Shown: positions 43,311 through 52,274, counted from the stretch's first letter. The stretch: DNA of 64,000 nt from Massilia sp. erpn (GCF_024400215.1 NZ_CP053748.1:3348001-3412000), one strand, 5' to 3'. Made by a program: numbers and translations. Notes: generated by a model from the letters alone, not told the origin.

Positions 43311-45611
43311 TTAGAAGGTGAAGTTGGCGCTGACCTGGCCGGAGCGGCGGGCGCCCAGCACGACGCGGCTGCCGCCGTTGTTCAGCGATTCAAGGTAGAA
43401 CTTGTCGAACAGGTTGTACACATTGAACTGGATGCTGACGTTCTTGTTCACTTTGTAGCTGAACATGGCGTCGGCCACGAAGTAGGAGGGGATGCCCTGG
43501 GTGCCGGCGATGACCGGGGTCTTCGGATCGACATTGCGCTTCTGCTCGGACGAGTAGCGCATGCCGCCGCCGAAGGTGAACTGGTCGCCCAGCTTGTAGG
43601 TGCTCCACAGGGTGGCGGTCAGGTCCGGGGTCCAGCGGGTGGCGGCGCCGGCGGCGCTGCTGCCCGTGGTGCCTTCGATGATCTTGGAATTCATGGTGGC
43701 GATGCCGGCCGTGATATTCCAGTTTGGCGTGATCTGGCCGACGGCGCCCAGTTCCACGCCTTCCACGCGGCGCTTGCCGAGCTGGGACCAGGTGTGGCTG
43801 ACCGCGTCTTCCAGCGTCAGCTCGTTCTTGTTCTCGCTGCGGTAGACGGCGGCGGTCAGGGCCAGTTTCTTCTCCAGCACATCCCACTTGGTGCCGAATT
43901 CGGCATTGGTGGTTTTCTGCGGCGCCATATTGGGATTAGCAACGGAGCCGGCGGAGGCGGCCAGCGAGAAGTTGGCGCTGCCCGGCGGTGTCTGCGAGTT
44001 GGCGAAGGACAGGTAGATGCTGCCGTTCTCAGCCGGCTTGTACAGCGCGCCCGCTTTCCAGCTCACCAGCTTGCCCGATTTTTCCAGGCGCGAACCGATC
44101 ACGGTGCCGACCGGAATGGTTTGCGGCGAGGTCGCAGCCTGCACCGTGGCGCCCGTAGTTTCGGTGTTGTAGCGCTCGACGCGCAGGCCGCCATTCAACT
44201 GCCACTGGGAGTTGAGCTTGATGGTGTCGAAGGCGTACACGGCGGCGGTGCGGGTGCGGCCCTTGGTGAAGGCTCCGGTCAGGGCCGGGGCGTAGCCGGG
44301 CAGGGCGTCGTCGCGGTTGGGCTGGTACAGATTGGCGTTGCCGGCGGTGCCGAGGCCGCCGCGCACCGGCGCGAACTGTTCTTCCGACAGCAGTTCGAAG
44401 CCGCTGGACAGGGTGTGGCCGATGGCGCCGGTATTGAATTCGCTGACGATATTGGTGGCGTTGCCGAGGATTTCGTTTTCCTGCAGCACGCTCTGGCGGA
44501 TGCGCATCACGCTCCAGTCGGCCTGGGCCAGCGGCACGATGACGTCCTTGCCGTCGACTTTGACGGTCTTGCTGGTGGTGACCGAGTGCACGCCGGTCAG
44601 GATGCGGTCCATCTTGGTCTTGCCGTAGCGCGTGGTGTTGGTCAGCGTGGTTTTGCCGCCCAGTTCGTGCTCGATCTTGGCCGTGACCATATCGGCATCG
44701 ACCTTGGAGAAGTCGCTGGCGTAGCCGTAGAAGTTATTGCGGTCGACGCGCGGCGCGGTACGCAGGCGGTCTTCGGCCTGGTAATAGCTGGGCACGCCCA
44801 CGGCCGGGGTGCCGCCGTCCGGCGTGTTGTCCTGGCGCACATGCTGCGAATACAGGTAGAGGCGGGTGCCGCTGCCCAGACCCCAGGCGATCGACGGTGC
44901 CAGCGCATGGCTCTTCTTCTGGATGACCTTGCGGCCCATGACGCCGCCGTCCTGGACCATGGCGTTGATGCGGAAGGCGCCCGAGTCGCCGAAGCGGCGG
45001 TTCATATCGATGGTGCCGCGCTTGGTGTCGCCGCTGTCGTAGCCCAGGGTGGCGCTGGTCGCGTCTTCGCGCGACGGCAGCTTGGTCACCAGGTTGACGT
45101 AGCCGGAAGCGGCGCCGCGGCCGATGTCGGCGCCGGCCGGGCCTTTCGCCACTTCCACCTGTTCCACATTGAAGGCGTCGCGCGTGACGGCGCCCAGGTC
45201 GCGGATGCCGTCGACGAAGATCGAGCTTTGCGCCGCGAAGCCGCGCATCTGGAAGGTGTCGCCGGCACTGGTGTTGCCGTTCTCGCCCAGTTGCAGGGTG
45301 ATGCCGGGGGTGTTGCGCAGCGCTTCGACGATGGAGGAGGCGCCTTGTTCCTGGATCACGTCCTTCTTGATGACGGTAATGGTCTGGGTCGTGTCGAGCA
45401 GGGGCTGGGTCAGCTTGGGCGAGGAGACTTTTTCGACCTTGTACGGCGCGTCGGCATTGGCTTTGGCTTCGACCTTCACTTCCGACATGGTTTTCTCGGC
45501 ACTCTGGGCCTGGGCGGCCAGCGGCAGGCCGACGGCGGCGAGGGCGAACAGGGATTGGCTCAGCAGCGGCTGAGCGGCAAGCGTATGCTTGCGGCTGCGG
45601 ATATGGGACAA
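43311..45611 (-). CDS. TonB-dependent siderophore receptor
   Basis: A 766-residue outer-membrane receptor: signal peptide (LLSQSLFALAAVGLPLAAQAQ), plug domain with TITVIKKDVIQEQGASSIVEAL and SIFVDGIRDLGAVTRD, then a 22-strand beta-barrel ending in NFTF with the typical C-terminal aromatic. It most resembles the FhuA/FcuA catecholate/hydroxamate receptor branch. The start is TTG, with GGAGA five nt upstream and no in-frame ATG close by. A Fur-box-like element lies ~90 nt upstream. It is divergent from the flavin-dependent reduction operon, forming one iron-uptake module. Confidence 0.95.
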   Translation of the reverse strand: MSHIRSRKHTLAAQPLLSQSLFALAAVGLPLAAQAQSAEKTMSEVKVEAKANADAPYKVEKVSSPKLTQPLLDTTQTITVIKKDVIQEQGASSIVEALRNTPGITLQLGENGNTSAGDTFQMRGFAAQSSIFVDGIRDLGAVTRDAFNVEQVEVAKGPAGADIGRGAASGYVNLVTKLPSREDATSATLGYDSGDTKRGTIDMNRRFGDSGAFRINAMVQDGGVMGRKVIQKKSHALAPSIAWGLGSGTRLYLYSQHVRQDNTPDGGTPAVGVPSYYQAEDRLRTAPRVDRNNFYGYASDFSKVDADMVTAKIEHELGGKTTLTNTTRYGKTKMDRILTGVHSVTTSKTVKVDGKDVIVPLAQADWSVMRIRQSVLQENEILGNATNIVSEFNTGAIGHTLSSGFELLSEEQFAPVRGGLGTAGNANLYQPNRDDALPGYAPALTGAFTKGRTRTAAVYAFDTIKLNSQWQLNGGLRVERYNTETTGATVQAATSPQTIPVGTVIGSRLEKSGKLVSWKAGALYKPAENGSIYLSFANSQTPPGSANFSLAASAGSVANPNMAPQKTTNAEFGTKWDVLEKKLALTAAVYRSENKNELTLEDAVSHTWSQLGKRRVEGVELGAVGQITPNWNITAGIATMNSKIIEGTTGSSAAGAATRWTPDLTATLWSTYKLGDQFTFGGGMRYSSEQKRNVDPKTPVIAGTQGIPSYFVADAMFSYKVNKNVSIQFNVYNLFDKFYLESLNNGGSRVVLGARRSGQVSANFTF

Positions 45612-45695
45612 GGGATTCTCCAGGTGACGTGGGTGAGGCTGGCGGCGTCCGTCTGCAACTGGAGCTGGCTGGCTGAATATTTTTAGGAGCGAAGA

Positions 45696-45716
45696 TGATA
45701 ATGCTTCTCAATTACA
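45696..45716 (-). promoter_or_regulatory. Fur-box-like element upstream of the TonB receptor
   Basis: TGATAATGCTTCTCAATTAC matches the GATAATGATAATCATTATC consensus at about 14 of 19 positions. It lies ~90 nt upstream of the receptor start on the minus strand. Confidence 0.6.
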
Positions 45717-45804
45717 TTATCAAGGTAACTTTCATGTATCAAGTGACTTCTGTTGCGGCGAAAGTATCGTAATGTAACGGTTGTTCAGGCTACATTGACT
45801 CCGC

Positions 45805-45825
45805 AAATGATAATCATTATCATTT
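45805..45825. promoter_or_regulatory. Near-perfect Fur box
   Basis: A 21-nt dyad with 10-base arms AAATGATAAT / ATTATCATTT around one centre base, matching the Fur consensus. It lies 37-57 nt upstream of the PepSY gene, and also in the divergent gap to the TonB receptor, so it can control both transcripts in response to iron. Confidence 0.9.
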
Positions 45826-45861
45826 AGTGTTCGTATCAAATAATTTGAAGGAAAGTGCACA

Positions 45862-46515
45862 GTGAGCGGTCCCATGCAAGTCCCCGCGGCAGCCCGTCAA
45901 GCCAGCCGCGCCGTCTGGTTGCGGCATCTACACCAGTGGCATTGGATCAGTTCCGCGCTCTGCCTGCTGGGCATGTTCCTGTTCAGTATTACCGGCATCA
46001 CCCTGAACCACGCCTCCCAGATCGAAGCCAAGCCTAGCGTTGTGCGCCAGCAGGCCAGCGCGCCGGCGCCGCTGCTGGCCCAGCTCAAGACGTTTGGTGA
46101 AGCGCATGACGGCGAAAAAGCCCCGCTGCCGGAAGCGGCCGAGCAATGGCTGCGCAATACCTGGTCGCTGAAGGCGGGCGGGCGCAGCGCCGAATGGTCG
46201 GCCGATGAAGTCTATCTGCCGCTGCCCAAGGCGGGCGGCGACGCCTGGGTGCGCATCGGCTTCGAAGATGGTGCGGCCGAATTCGAAAACACCGACCGCG
46301 GCTGGATCTCCTGGCTCAACGACGTGCACAAGGGGCGCAATACCGGCGCCGCCTGGAACTGGTTCATCGATATCTTTGCCGCCACCTGCCTGGTGTTCTG
46401 CATCACCGGTTTGCTGATTCTGAAATTCCACGCCACCAACCGTCCCTTCACCTGGCCCATGGTCGGACTGGGCGTGCTGATACCATTTGTTATAGCCCTG
46501 CTGTTTATTCATTAA
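45862..46515 (+). CDS. PepSY-associated TM protein
   Basis: A 217-residue inner-membrane protein of the PepSY-TM type. Segments HLHQWHWISSALCLLGMFLFSITGITLNH and NWFIDIFAATCLVFCITGLLIL carry conserved histidines that can bind heme, plus a final membrane segment ending at HN-terminal FVIALLFIH. It would carry electrons across the membrane to the periplasm for ferric-siderophore reduction. The GTG start is used because GAAGGA precedes it at normal spacing; an ATG four codons later lacks one. First gene of a Fur-controlled five-gene operon. Confidence 0.88.
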   Translation: MSGPMQVPAAARQASRAVWLRHLHQWHWISSALCLLGMFLFSITGITLNHASQIEAKPSVVRQQASAPAPLLAQLKTFGEAHDGEKAPLPEAAEQWLRNTWSLKAGGRSAEWSADEVYLPLPKAGGDAWVRIGFEDGAAEFENTDRGWISWLNDVHKGRNTGAAWNWFIDIFAATCLVFCITGLLILKFHATNRPFTWPMVGLGVLIPFVIALLFIH

Positions 46516-46523
46516 GGACCACC

Positions 46524-47039
46524 ATGAAATTACGCTACTCCATCGCGCTCAGTCTTCCCCTGGTCAGCGCCTCGGCCATGGCCGCCGATCTGGCTCTCAA
46601 ACTTGAAATTCCCCAGCTGAACGTGGCGGAGTACCACCGTCCTTATATCGCCGCCTGGCTGGAAAACGCCGACCAGAAAGTGGTCGCCAACCTGGCCGTG
46701 CTGTACGACACCAAGAAGAAGGATAATGCCGGCACCAAGTGGCTCAAGGATATGCGCCAGTGGTGGCGCAAGAGCGGCCGCGACGTCGCTATGCCGCTGG
46801 ACGGCGTGAGCGGCGCCACGCGCGCGCCGGGCGAGCACACCCTGAGCTTCCCGGTGGCCCAGGAAGCCATCAACAAGCTGCCGGCCGGCCAGTATCAGCT
46901 GGTGGTGGAAGCGGCGCGCGAGGCCGGTGGCCGCGAGCTGGTGAAAGTACCGGTGGCCTGGCCGCCGAAATCGGCGCAGAACTTTGCCGGCAAGGGCAAG
47001 GAAGAACTGGGCGCTGTCTCCGTGCTGGTCAAACCATAA
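46524..47039 (+). CDS. DUF2271 periplasmic protein with a flavinylation motif
   Basis: A 171-residue protein with a signal peptide (LSLPLVSASAMAA). The DUF2271 body contains LDGVSGATR: residues 93-99 read D-G-V-S-G-A-T, the Dxx[ST]GAT consensus that ApbE uses to attach FMN to the threonine (Thr99). An ApbE gene follows two genes downstream in the same operon. It is therefore a probable periplasmic flavoprotein receiving electrons from the PepSY membrane protein and reducing ferric siderophore (established for related systems only in outline; specific role is inference). 8 nt separate it from the PepSY gene. Confidence 0.88.
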   Translation: MKLRYSIALSLPLVSASAMAADLALKLEIPQLNVAEYHRPYIAAWLENADQKVVANLAVLYDTKKKDNAGTKWLKDMRQWWRKSGRDVAMPLDGVSGATRAPGEHTLSFPVAQEAINKLPAGQYQLVVEAAREAGGRELVKVPVAWPPKSAQNFAGKGKEELGAVSVLVKP

Positions 47040-47048
47040 GAGGCGCAG

Positions 47049-47867
47049 ATGAAACTGACTAAGACCCTGATCGCGCTGGCCCTGGCCGGTGCCGCTTTCG
47101 GCGCCCAGGCGCACCGCGCCTGGATGGTGCCATCGTCCTCGCTGGTGGAAGCGAAGGAACCATGGGTGACGGTGGATGCCGCCATCTCCGAAGGCCTGTT
47201 CGACATCGACCACGTGCCGCTGAAACTGGACGGCATCTTCGTGCTCGGCCCGGACGGCGCCCGCGTGCCGCTGGAAAACGCCAGCACCGGCCGTCTGCGC
47301 TCGACCTTCGACGTGAAGATGGCCAAGCCGGGCACGTACAAGATCGCCCTGGTGTCGCAAAACGTGACGGCCAGCTGGAAGGTCAATGGTGAGGTGAAGC
47401 GCTGGCGCGGTTCGGAGGAAGCGTTTGCCAAGGAAGTGCCGGCCAATGCCGACGAACTGAAAACCACGCGCACCAGTGCGCGCCTGGAAACCTTCGTCAG
47501 CGCCAACTCGACCGACGAGGCGGTGTTCAAGCCGACCGGCACCGGTCTGGAACTGGTGCCGGTGACGCACCCGAACGATATGCGCGCCGGCGAGAAAGCC
47601 ACCTGGCGCTTCCTGCTGGACGGTAAGCCGGCGGCCAATCTGGGCTTCAGCCTGGTGCCGGGCGGCGTGCGCTATCGCGGCACCCTGGGCGAGATCCGCC
47701 AGAGCACCGACGCCAAGGGCGAAATCAGCTTCACCATCCCGGCAGCGGGCATGTATATGGTGAGCGCCAGCTGGCCGGCCGCCGCGCCTGCGGTTGCGGG
47801 CCAGGCACCGCAGATGCCGGCGCGCCGCGTGACCTATACGGCCACGGTGGAAGTGCTGCCGCAGTAA
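47049..47867 (+). CDS. DUF4198 periplasmic protein
   Basis: A 272-residue protein with a signal peptide (MKLTKTLIALALAGAAFGAQA) and the DUF4198 start HRAWMVPSSSLVEA. It is beta-sandwich-like, with a second Ig-like part (GEKATWRFLLDGKPAANLGF, TDAKGEISFTIPAAGMYMV). Members sit beside TonB receptors and reductases and probably bind the metal or ligand in the periplasm. The His after the cleavage site (AHRAW) is a possible metal ligand. Operon position after the DUF2271 gene. Confidence 0.88.
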   Translation: MKLTKTLIALALAGAAFGAQAHRAWMVPSSSLVEAKEPWVTVDAAISEGLFDIDHVPLKLDGIFVLGPDGARVPLENASTGRLRSTFDVKMAKPGTYKIALVSQNVTASWKVNGEVKRWRGSEEAFAKEVPANADELKTTRTSARLETFVSANSTDEAVFKPTGTGLELVPVTHPNDMRAGEKATWRFLLDGKPAANLGFSLVPGGVRYRGTLGEIRQSTDAKGEISFTIPAAGMYMVSASWPAAAPAVAGQAPQMPARRVTYTATVEVLPQ

Positions 47868-47898
47868 GCGGCGCTTCCTCGCCAAAACAAGAGTAGCG

Positions 47899-48918
47899 AT
47901 GCGCCGGGTTCTCCTGCCTCACCATATCTCCCCCGACCCGGCGCCCGCCGCTGGCGTGCTGCGCGAATTCAGCGGCGCCAGCATGGGCACCAGCTGGTCG
48001 GTGCGGCTGGTGGAGCAGGGCGGACCCGCGCCGCTGCAGGAAGGCTTGCAGCAGCAGCTCGACGCAGTGGTGGCCGAAATGAGCCACTGGGAAGCGGACT
48101 CCGACCTGGGCCGCTTCAACCGCGCCGCTGCAGGCAACTGGCAGTCCTTGCCTGTGGCTTTTTATGAAGTGCTGTCCTTTGCCATGAACGTGGCGCGCGA
48201 TTCCGGTGGGGCATATGATCCCTGCGCCGGCGCGCTGGTCAATCTGTGGGGCTTCGGCCCCGGTTCCCGTTTCAAGGACGACGCTTTCGCGCCGCCTGCC
48301 GCCTCGCAGGTGCAGGCCGTGCTGGCGCAGCGCGCCGGCCAGGGCGTGAAACTGGACCAGGCGACGCGCGCCGCGTGGCAACCGGGCGGCGTGCAGCTCG
48401 ACCTGTCGGCCGTGGCCAAGGGCTACGGCGTGGACCGGCTGGCGGAATACCTGGAAGCCCAGGGCATACGCCACTACCTGGTGGAAGTGGGCGGTGAACT
48501 GCGCGGCGCCGGCGTCAAGCCGGACGGCCAGCCCTGGTGGGTGGCGCTGGAACAGGTGGGCGCCGAGGTGCAGGACGCTCTCGGCCTGCCGCAGATTGTC
48601 GTCGCCCTGCATGGGCTGGCGATCGCCACTTCGGGCGACTACCGCCGCTTCTTCCAGCAGGGCGGCCAGCGCTACTCGCATACGATAGATCCGCGCTCCG
48701 GCGCGCCGATAGAAAACAGTCTGGCCTCCGTCAGCGTGGTGCATGCGCACTGCATGGCGGCCGATGCCTGGTCCACCGCGCTGACGGTGCTGGGCCTGAA
48801 GGACGGACTGGCGCTGGCCGAAAGCCGGCGCCTGGCGGTGCGCTTTGTGGCGCGCGAAGGGGAAGGGCTGCGCGAATATATGAGTAGCCATTTCCGTGCA
48901 ATGCTGGAAGAAGAATGA
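47899..48918 (+). CDS. apbE: FAD:protein FMN transferase
   Basis: A 339-residue ApbE-type flavin transferase. Motifs are GASMGTSWSVRL near the N-terminus, QLDLSAVAKGYGVDRLAEYL, YLVEVGGELRGAG, ATSGDYRRFF and YSHTIDPRSGAP, with the Mg-binding late block VVHAHCMAADAWST. It transfers FMN from FAD to the threonine of the SGAT motif; the in-operon DUF2271 protein is the obvious target. No clear lipobox or signal peptide was seen, which leaves its compartment unsure. Its end overlaps the next start (ATGA). Confidence 0.94.
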   Translation: MRRVLLPHHISPDPAPAAGVLREFSGASMGTSWSVRLVEQGGPAPLQEGLQQQLDAVVAEMSHWEADSDLGRFNRAAAGNWQSLPVAFYEVLSFAMNVARDSGGAYDPCAGALVNLWGFGPGSRFKDDAFAPPAASQVQAVLAQRAGQGVKLDQATRAAWQPGGVQLDLSAVAKGYGVDRLAEYLEAQGIRHYLVEVGGELRGAGVKPDGQPWWVALEQVGAEVQDALGLPQIVVALHGLAIATSGDYRRFFQQGGQRYSHTIDPRSGAPIENSLASVSVVHAHCMAADAWSTALTVLGLKDGLALAESRRLAVRFVAREGEGLREYMSSHFRAMLEEE

Positions 48919-50276
48919 TCCTTACCAATGATCCCGGCAGGCTGGCATTGACCGCCGCCTGCGTGCTCGGTTATGGCCTGGTGTGCCTGCTGCCGTATCT
49001 GCGCGTGCGCCGCAAGCGCCAGGCGGCGGCTGCCGCCAAGGCCGCGGCGGCGCGCAACCCCGGCTGGATAGTCGCTTACGCCAGCCAGACCGGCAATGCC
49101 GAAGAACTGGCGCGCCAGACCGCCGATACGCTGGGCCTGGCCGGCATTGCCGTGCGCCTGGCCGAACTGGGCGAGCTGACGGCGGCCGAGCTGCAGGGTG
49201 CCGAGCGCGCACTATTCCTGGTCAGCACCTATGGCGAAGGCGATGCGCCCGATGCGGCGGCCGCTTTTGCCGGCCGCCTGATGGGCGGCGCCGTGCCGCT
49301 CAAGCAATTGCACTACGCCGTGCTGGCGCTGGGCGACCGCAGCTACAGCCAGTATTGCGGCTTTGGCCGCGGCCTCGATCAATGGCTGCAGGAGCAGGGT
49401 GCGCACAGCCTGTTCGAACGCATCGAAGTGGACCGCAGCGCGCCGGCGGCGATTGCCGCCTGGCGCCAGCAACTGAGCCATCTGGCCGGCACCAGCGACG
49501 CGCCCGACTGGACTGCGCCGGCCTTCGACGGCTGGCTGCTGGCCGAGCGCCGCCTGCTGAATCCTGCCAGCGTGGGCGCGCCGCTGTACCACATCGAACT
49601 GCAGGCACCGCCCGATGCGCCCGTGAACTGGCAGTCGGGCGACCTGGTGCAGATTGCCGCGCCGGGTGATCCGGCACGCGCGCGCGAATACTCGATCGCC
49701 TCGATTCCGCAGGACGGCCGCGTGCATCTGGTGGTGCGCCTGCATCTGCACGACGACGGCAGCTGCGGCATGGCTTCCGGCTGGCTGTGCCGCCAGGCCG
49801 ATATCGGCGACACGGTGCAGATGCGCCTGCGCCAGCACAAGCGCTTCCGCCTGGAGGGCAATGCCGGCCGGCCGCTGATCCTGATCGGCAACGGCAGCGG
49901 CATCGCCGGCCTGCGCGGCCACCTCAAGGCGCGCGCCCTGGCCGGCCAGGCGCGCAACTGGCTGCTGTTCGGCGAACGCAATGCCGAGCACGACGCCATC
50001 TACGGCGAAGAACTCGACGCCTGGCAGCGTGCCGGCCTCCTGCCGCGTCTGAACCTGGCCTACTCGCGCGACGAACCGCGCAGCTATGTGCAAGACCAGC
50101 TGGCCGCCCACGCCGACGAACTGCGCCTCTGGGTTGATGATGGCGCCGCCATCTACGTATGCGGCAGCCTGGACGGCATGGCCGCCGGCGTCGACAAAGC
50201 GCTCGAAACCATCCTCGGCCGAGCCGCCCTCGACGCCCTGACCGCCTCCAGCCGCTACCGCCGCGACGTCTACTAA
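48915..50276 (+). CDS. Membrane-anchored flavodoxin/ferredoxin-NADP reductase (CysJ/CPR-like)
   Basis: A 453-residue diflavin reductase: one N-terminal TM helix (ALTAACVLGYGLVCLLPYL) followed by a basic stretch, a flavodoxin domain (VAYASQTGNAEELARQT, LVSTYGEGDAPDAA, LALGDRSYSQYCGFG), and an FAD/NADP domain (REYSIASIPQDG, LILIGNGSGIAGLRGHL, VYCG-type end YVCGSLDGMAAGVD). It would pass electrons from NADPH to the PepSY membrane protein on the cytoplasmic face. Last gene of the Fur-controlled operon; followed by two family-2 palindromes. Confidence 0.92.
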   Translation: MILTNDPGRLALTAACVLGYGLVCLLPYLRVRRKRQAAAAAKAAAARNPGWIVAYASQTGNAEELARQTADTLGLAGIAVRLAELGELTAAELQGAERALFLVSTYGEGDAPDAAAAFAGRLMGGAVPLKQLHYAVLALGDRSYSQYCGFGRGLDQWLQEQGAHSLFERIEVDRSAPAAIAAWRQQLSHLAGTSDAPDWTAPAFDGWLLAERRLLNPASVGAPLYHIELQAPPDAPVNWQSGDLVQIAAPGDPARAREYSIASIPQDGRVHLVVRLHLHDDGSCGMASGWLCRQADIGDTVQMRLRQHKRFRLEGNAGRPLILIGNGSGIAGLRGHLKARALAGQARNWLLFGERNAEHDAIYGEELDAWQRAGLLPRLNLAYSRDEPRSYVQDQLAAHADELRLWVDDGAAIYVCGSLDGMAAGVDKALETILGRAALDALTASSRYRRDVY

Positions 50277-50281
50277 GCAAA

Positions 50282-50337
50282 CAGCCGAGCCCGTGTCCAC
50301 CCTGGGGTCAGACCCCAAATCGGACACAGGCTCGGCT
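50282..50337. repeat. Family-2 palindrome
   Basis: Arms CAGCCGAGCCCGTGTCC and GGACACAGGCTCGGCT flank a CTGGGGTCAGACCCCA-type centre. It lies 5 nt after the reductase stop in a convergent gap and can act as a bidirectional terminator. Sister element at 50377. Confidence 0.9.
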
Positions 50338-50376
50338 TTGCTTGCGCAAAAAATCGACAGCAGATCAGACTGACTG

Positions 50377-50432
50377 CGGCCGAGTCCGTGTCCGATTGGG
50401 GTCTGACCCCAAGGTGGACACGGGCTCGGCTG
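50377..50432. repeat. Family-2 palindrome
   Basis: Arms GCCGAGTCCGTGTCC and GGACACGGGCTCGGC with the same GGGGTCTGACCCC centre as the element at 50282, 40 nt away. It lies just before the stop of the DUF2325 gene on the opposite strand. Confidence 0.9.
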
Positions 50433-50437
50433 TAGGC

Positions 50438-51646
50438 TTAGGGGGTGAGTTCTTCCAGGCCGCGCTGCAGGCTGGAGATGCTGGGGTTGTCGATGAAGAC
50501 GCAGCGTTTGCCGGTGCGTTTGCAGAAATCCTTCACGCGCCAGTAGGCGCTGTGGCTGATGCAGCCGGTCTGGCAGATCACGAGATCGGCGGCGGCCAGG
50601 CTGGCTTCGAGTTTGTTGGCGTTGTCTTCGAGTCCGCCATCGTGGTGGGCGAACTGGGCGCCGACGCGCTCGATCAGGGCGCGGTAGGTGGCGACATTGC
50701 CGCTGCGCCCGCCCACGCACAGCACGCTGCGCTCGTTGAGGCTGACCGGCATTTTCATGATGTGTTCGACCACGGGTGGCGCCTGCGGCGGCGCTTCGGC
50801 GGCCAGGGCGGCGTTCAGCGTGGCGTCCTGGGCTTGGGCTTGCAGCTGGGCTTGCGCCAGGTTCAGCTCGCGGCGCAGCTCGGCCACCTGGTTGCGCAGC
50901 AGGCGTTCGCGTTCGTCGGTCTGGCTCAGGCGCTGAGCCAGGCGTTCGCGCGTTTCCAGGCCGGGGATCGAGCTGCGCAACTGCTCCAGCTCGCTGCGCA
51001 GCGAGTCGATGATGCTGTCGCGGCCCACCAGCTGGGCGCGCAGCTGCATCAGCTGGCTGGCCTGCTGTTCCTGCTCGGCCGTGCGTTCCAGCTGCACGGC
51101 GGCGCTGCGCTGCTGCAGGCGCACGATTTCGCGCGCCTGGCGCGTATTCTCTTCGAGGGTGCTGTTAAAGCGGTTGAGGTCGGCGCGCACGCAGGCGCCG
51201 GCCTGGTGCTGGATCATGTGCAGGTCGCGGCACATGCGTTCTTCCAGCTCGGTCGTGCAGCGCGGATGGGTCAGGCCGGCCCAGAAGGCGCCCGCCACGT
51301 CGCCATTGGCGACGGCGGCGCGCCACAGCTCGGCCAGCTGCTCGCTGCATTTGGCGGCGCGGAAGCGCAGCAGCACGGCCGCATAGCGCCGTTCCAGCTC
51401 TTTTTGCACCGCTTCCGACAGCTTGTTGCGGGTGCCGCATTCGCTGACCGTGCCGACGTGGATTTCATAATCGTCGGCCAATACCTTGCCGCCCGTGATC
51501 TTGCCCACCAGCTTGCGCAGGACGGCCAGGGGCAGGCCCACCCCCACCAGCGGACAGTGGCAGGTATGGCCCAGTTCCCAGATGCGGCGGCGGCGCGAGG
51601 TCTGGGCCTCGGCCGGCGCGGCCGGCAGTTGGTGTTTATCGCACAT
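50438..51646 (-). CDS. DUF2325 coiled-coil protein
   Basis: A 402-residue protein. The N-terminus contains CDKHQLPAA and a Cys-His stretch (LGHTCHCPLVGVG), the middle has a long coiled coil (residues ~150-290, Gln/Leu/Arg-rich), and the C-terminal ~95 residues form the DUF2325 domain: VLCVGGRSGNVATYRALIE, DLVICQTGCISHSAYWRVKDF and CVFIDNPSISSLQRGLEEL. Function unknown; the Cys/His motifs could bind metal. The ATG is set where the family sequence begins (MCDKH); an in-frame upstream extension overlaps another gene. It belongs to a Fur-linked minus-strand group with hemP. Confidence 0.85.
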   Translation of the reverse strand: MCDKHQLPAAPAEAQTSRRRRIWELGHTCHCPLVGVGLPLAVLRKLVGKITGGKVLADDYEIHVGTVSECGTRNKLSEAVQKELERRYAAVLLRFRAAKCSEQLAELWRAAVANGDVAGAFWAGLTHPRCTTELEERMCRDLHMIQHQAGACVRADLNRFNSTLEENTRQAREIVRLQQRSAAVQLERTAEQEQQASQLMQLRAQLVGRDSIIDSLRSELEQLRSSIPGLETRERLAQRLSQTDERERLLRNQVAELRRELNLAQAQLQAQAQDATLNAALAAEAPPQAPPVVEHIMKMPVSLNERSVLCVGGRSGNVATYRALIERVGAQFAHHDGGLEDNANKLEASLAAADLVICQTGCISHSAYWRVKDFCKRTGKRCVFIDNPSISSLQRGLEELTP

Positions 51647-51660
51647 GCTGGCCGGCTCCT

Positions 51661-52005
51661 TTAGCAGGCGGCCTGGGCGCTGCCGCGGCCGCGCGCCATG
51701 ATGCGGCTGAGGAAGGTCGATTCTTCCTTGACCGGCTGGGGCGGGGGCAGGGAGCGCTCGACCACGGCGGCCCACTGCTCGGACAGCTGCTGGCAGGTGG
51801 CGCTCAGCACCGGCGCCAGGTCGGGCAGGCTGGCCAGGGCCTTGAGGTGGCGTTCGATGACGGACGCCAGCTTCACGCAGGCGCCGCTGTCATTGGCGCT
51901 GGACGTGTAATGCGACATCAGGTGCAGCACCGCGGACAGCATCAGTTCGGGATGCTGGCCTTTCTGGGGCGCGAGAAAAATCGGATCGGTACGGTCGATG
52001 GCCAT
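51661..52005 (-). CDS. Small hypothetical protein of the hemP group
   Basis: A 114-residue helical protein: DPIFLAPQKGQHPELMLSAVLHLMSHYTSS, KLASVIERHLKALASLPDL, and a C-terminal tail ending SAQAAC. No family recognised. It lies between hemP and the DUF2325 gene on the minus strand (69 and 15 nt gaps), so it is probably iron-regulated with them. Confidence 0.72.
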   Translation of the reverse strand: MAIDRTDPIFLAPQKGQHPELMLSAVLHLMSHYTSSANDSGACVKLASVIERHLKALASLPDLAPVLSATCQQLSEQWAAVVERSLPPPQPVKEESTFLSRIMARGRGSAQAAC

Positions 52006-52073
52006 CGGGGCACTCCTCGGGTCGGTATGGCTGGCGCGCGCGGATGGCTTGGCTGGCTGGGGCTGTCGGGGAT

Positions 52074-52256
52074 TTAAGCGGTCAGAATCAGTTTATTGAG
52101 CTGGGTGATGCGCAAGCGGTAGATGCGGCCGGCATGTTCGATCTCGACTTCGCGCTGGTCCTGCATCAGGCCGGCGGTGGTCAGGCGGCGCACCGGTTGG
52201 GCTACGGCGGGAGCGGCAACGGTCGGGCGGATGGCGGGCGATGGGCTGGTGTGCAT
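52074..52256 (-). CDS. hemP: Hemin uptake protein HemP
   Basis: A 60-residue protein ending in the HemP motif IEHAGRIYRLRITQLNKLILTA. HemP proteins are small factors required for heme/iron utilisation, acting as regulators or uptake accessories. The ATG followed by HTSPSPAIRP is chosen over an in-frame upstream ATG that lies in the promoter. A Fur-box-like sequence is 19 nt upstream. Confidence 0.88.
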   Translation of the reverse strand: MHTSPSPAIRPTVAAPAVAQPVRRLTTAGLMQDQREVEIEHAGRIYRLRITQLNKLILTA

Positions 52257-52274
52257 GAAGTTTTTCCTTAAATA

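Noticed and set aside
43794..45686. Long plus-strand open frame opposite the TonB receptor
   Set aside because: Gly/Ala/Val/Arg-rich translation without motifs; the opposite strand carries a complete receptor with signal peptide and plug domain.
50340..50376. Spacer between two palindromes as an attachment site
   Set aside because: No integrase or direct repeats nearby; the two flanking elements are simply copies of a dispersed repeat.
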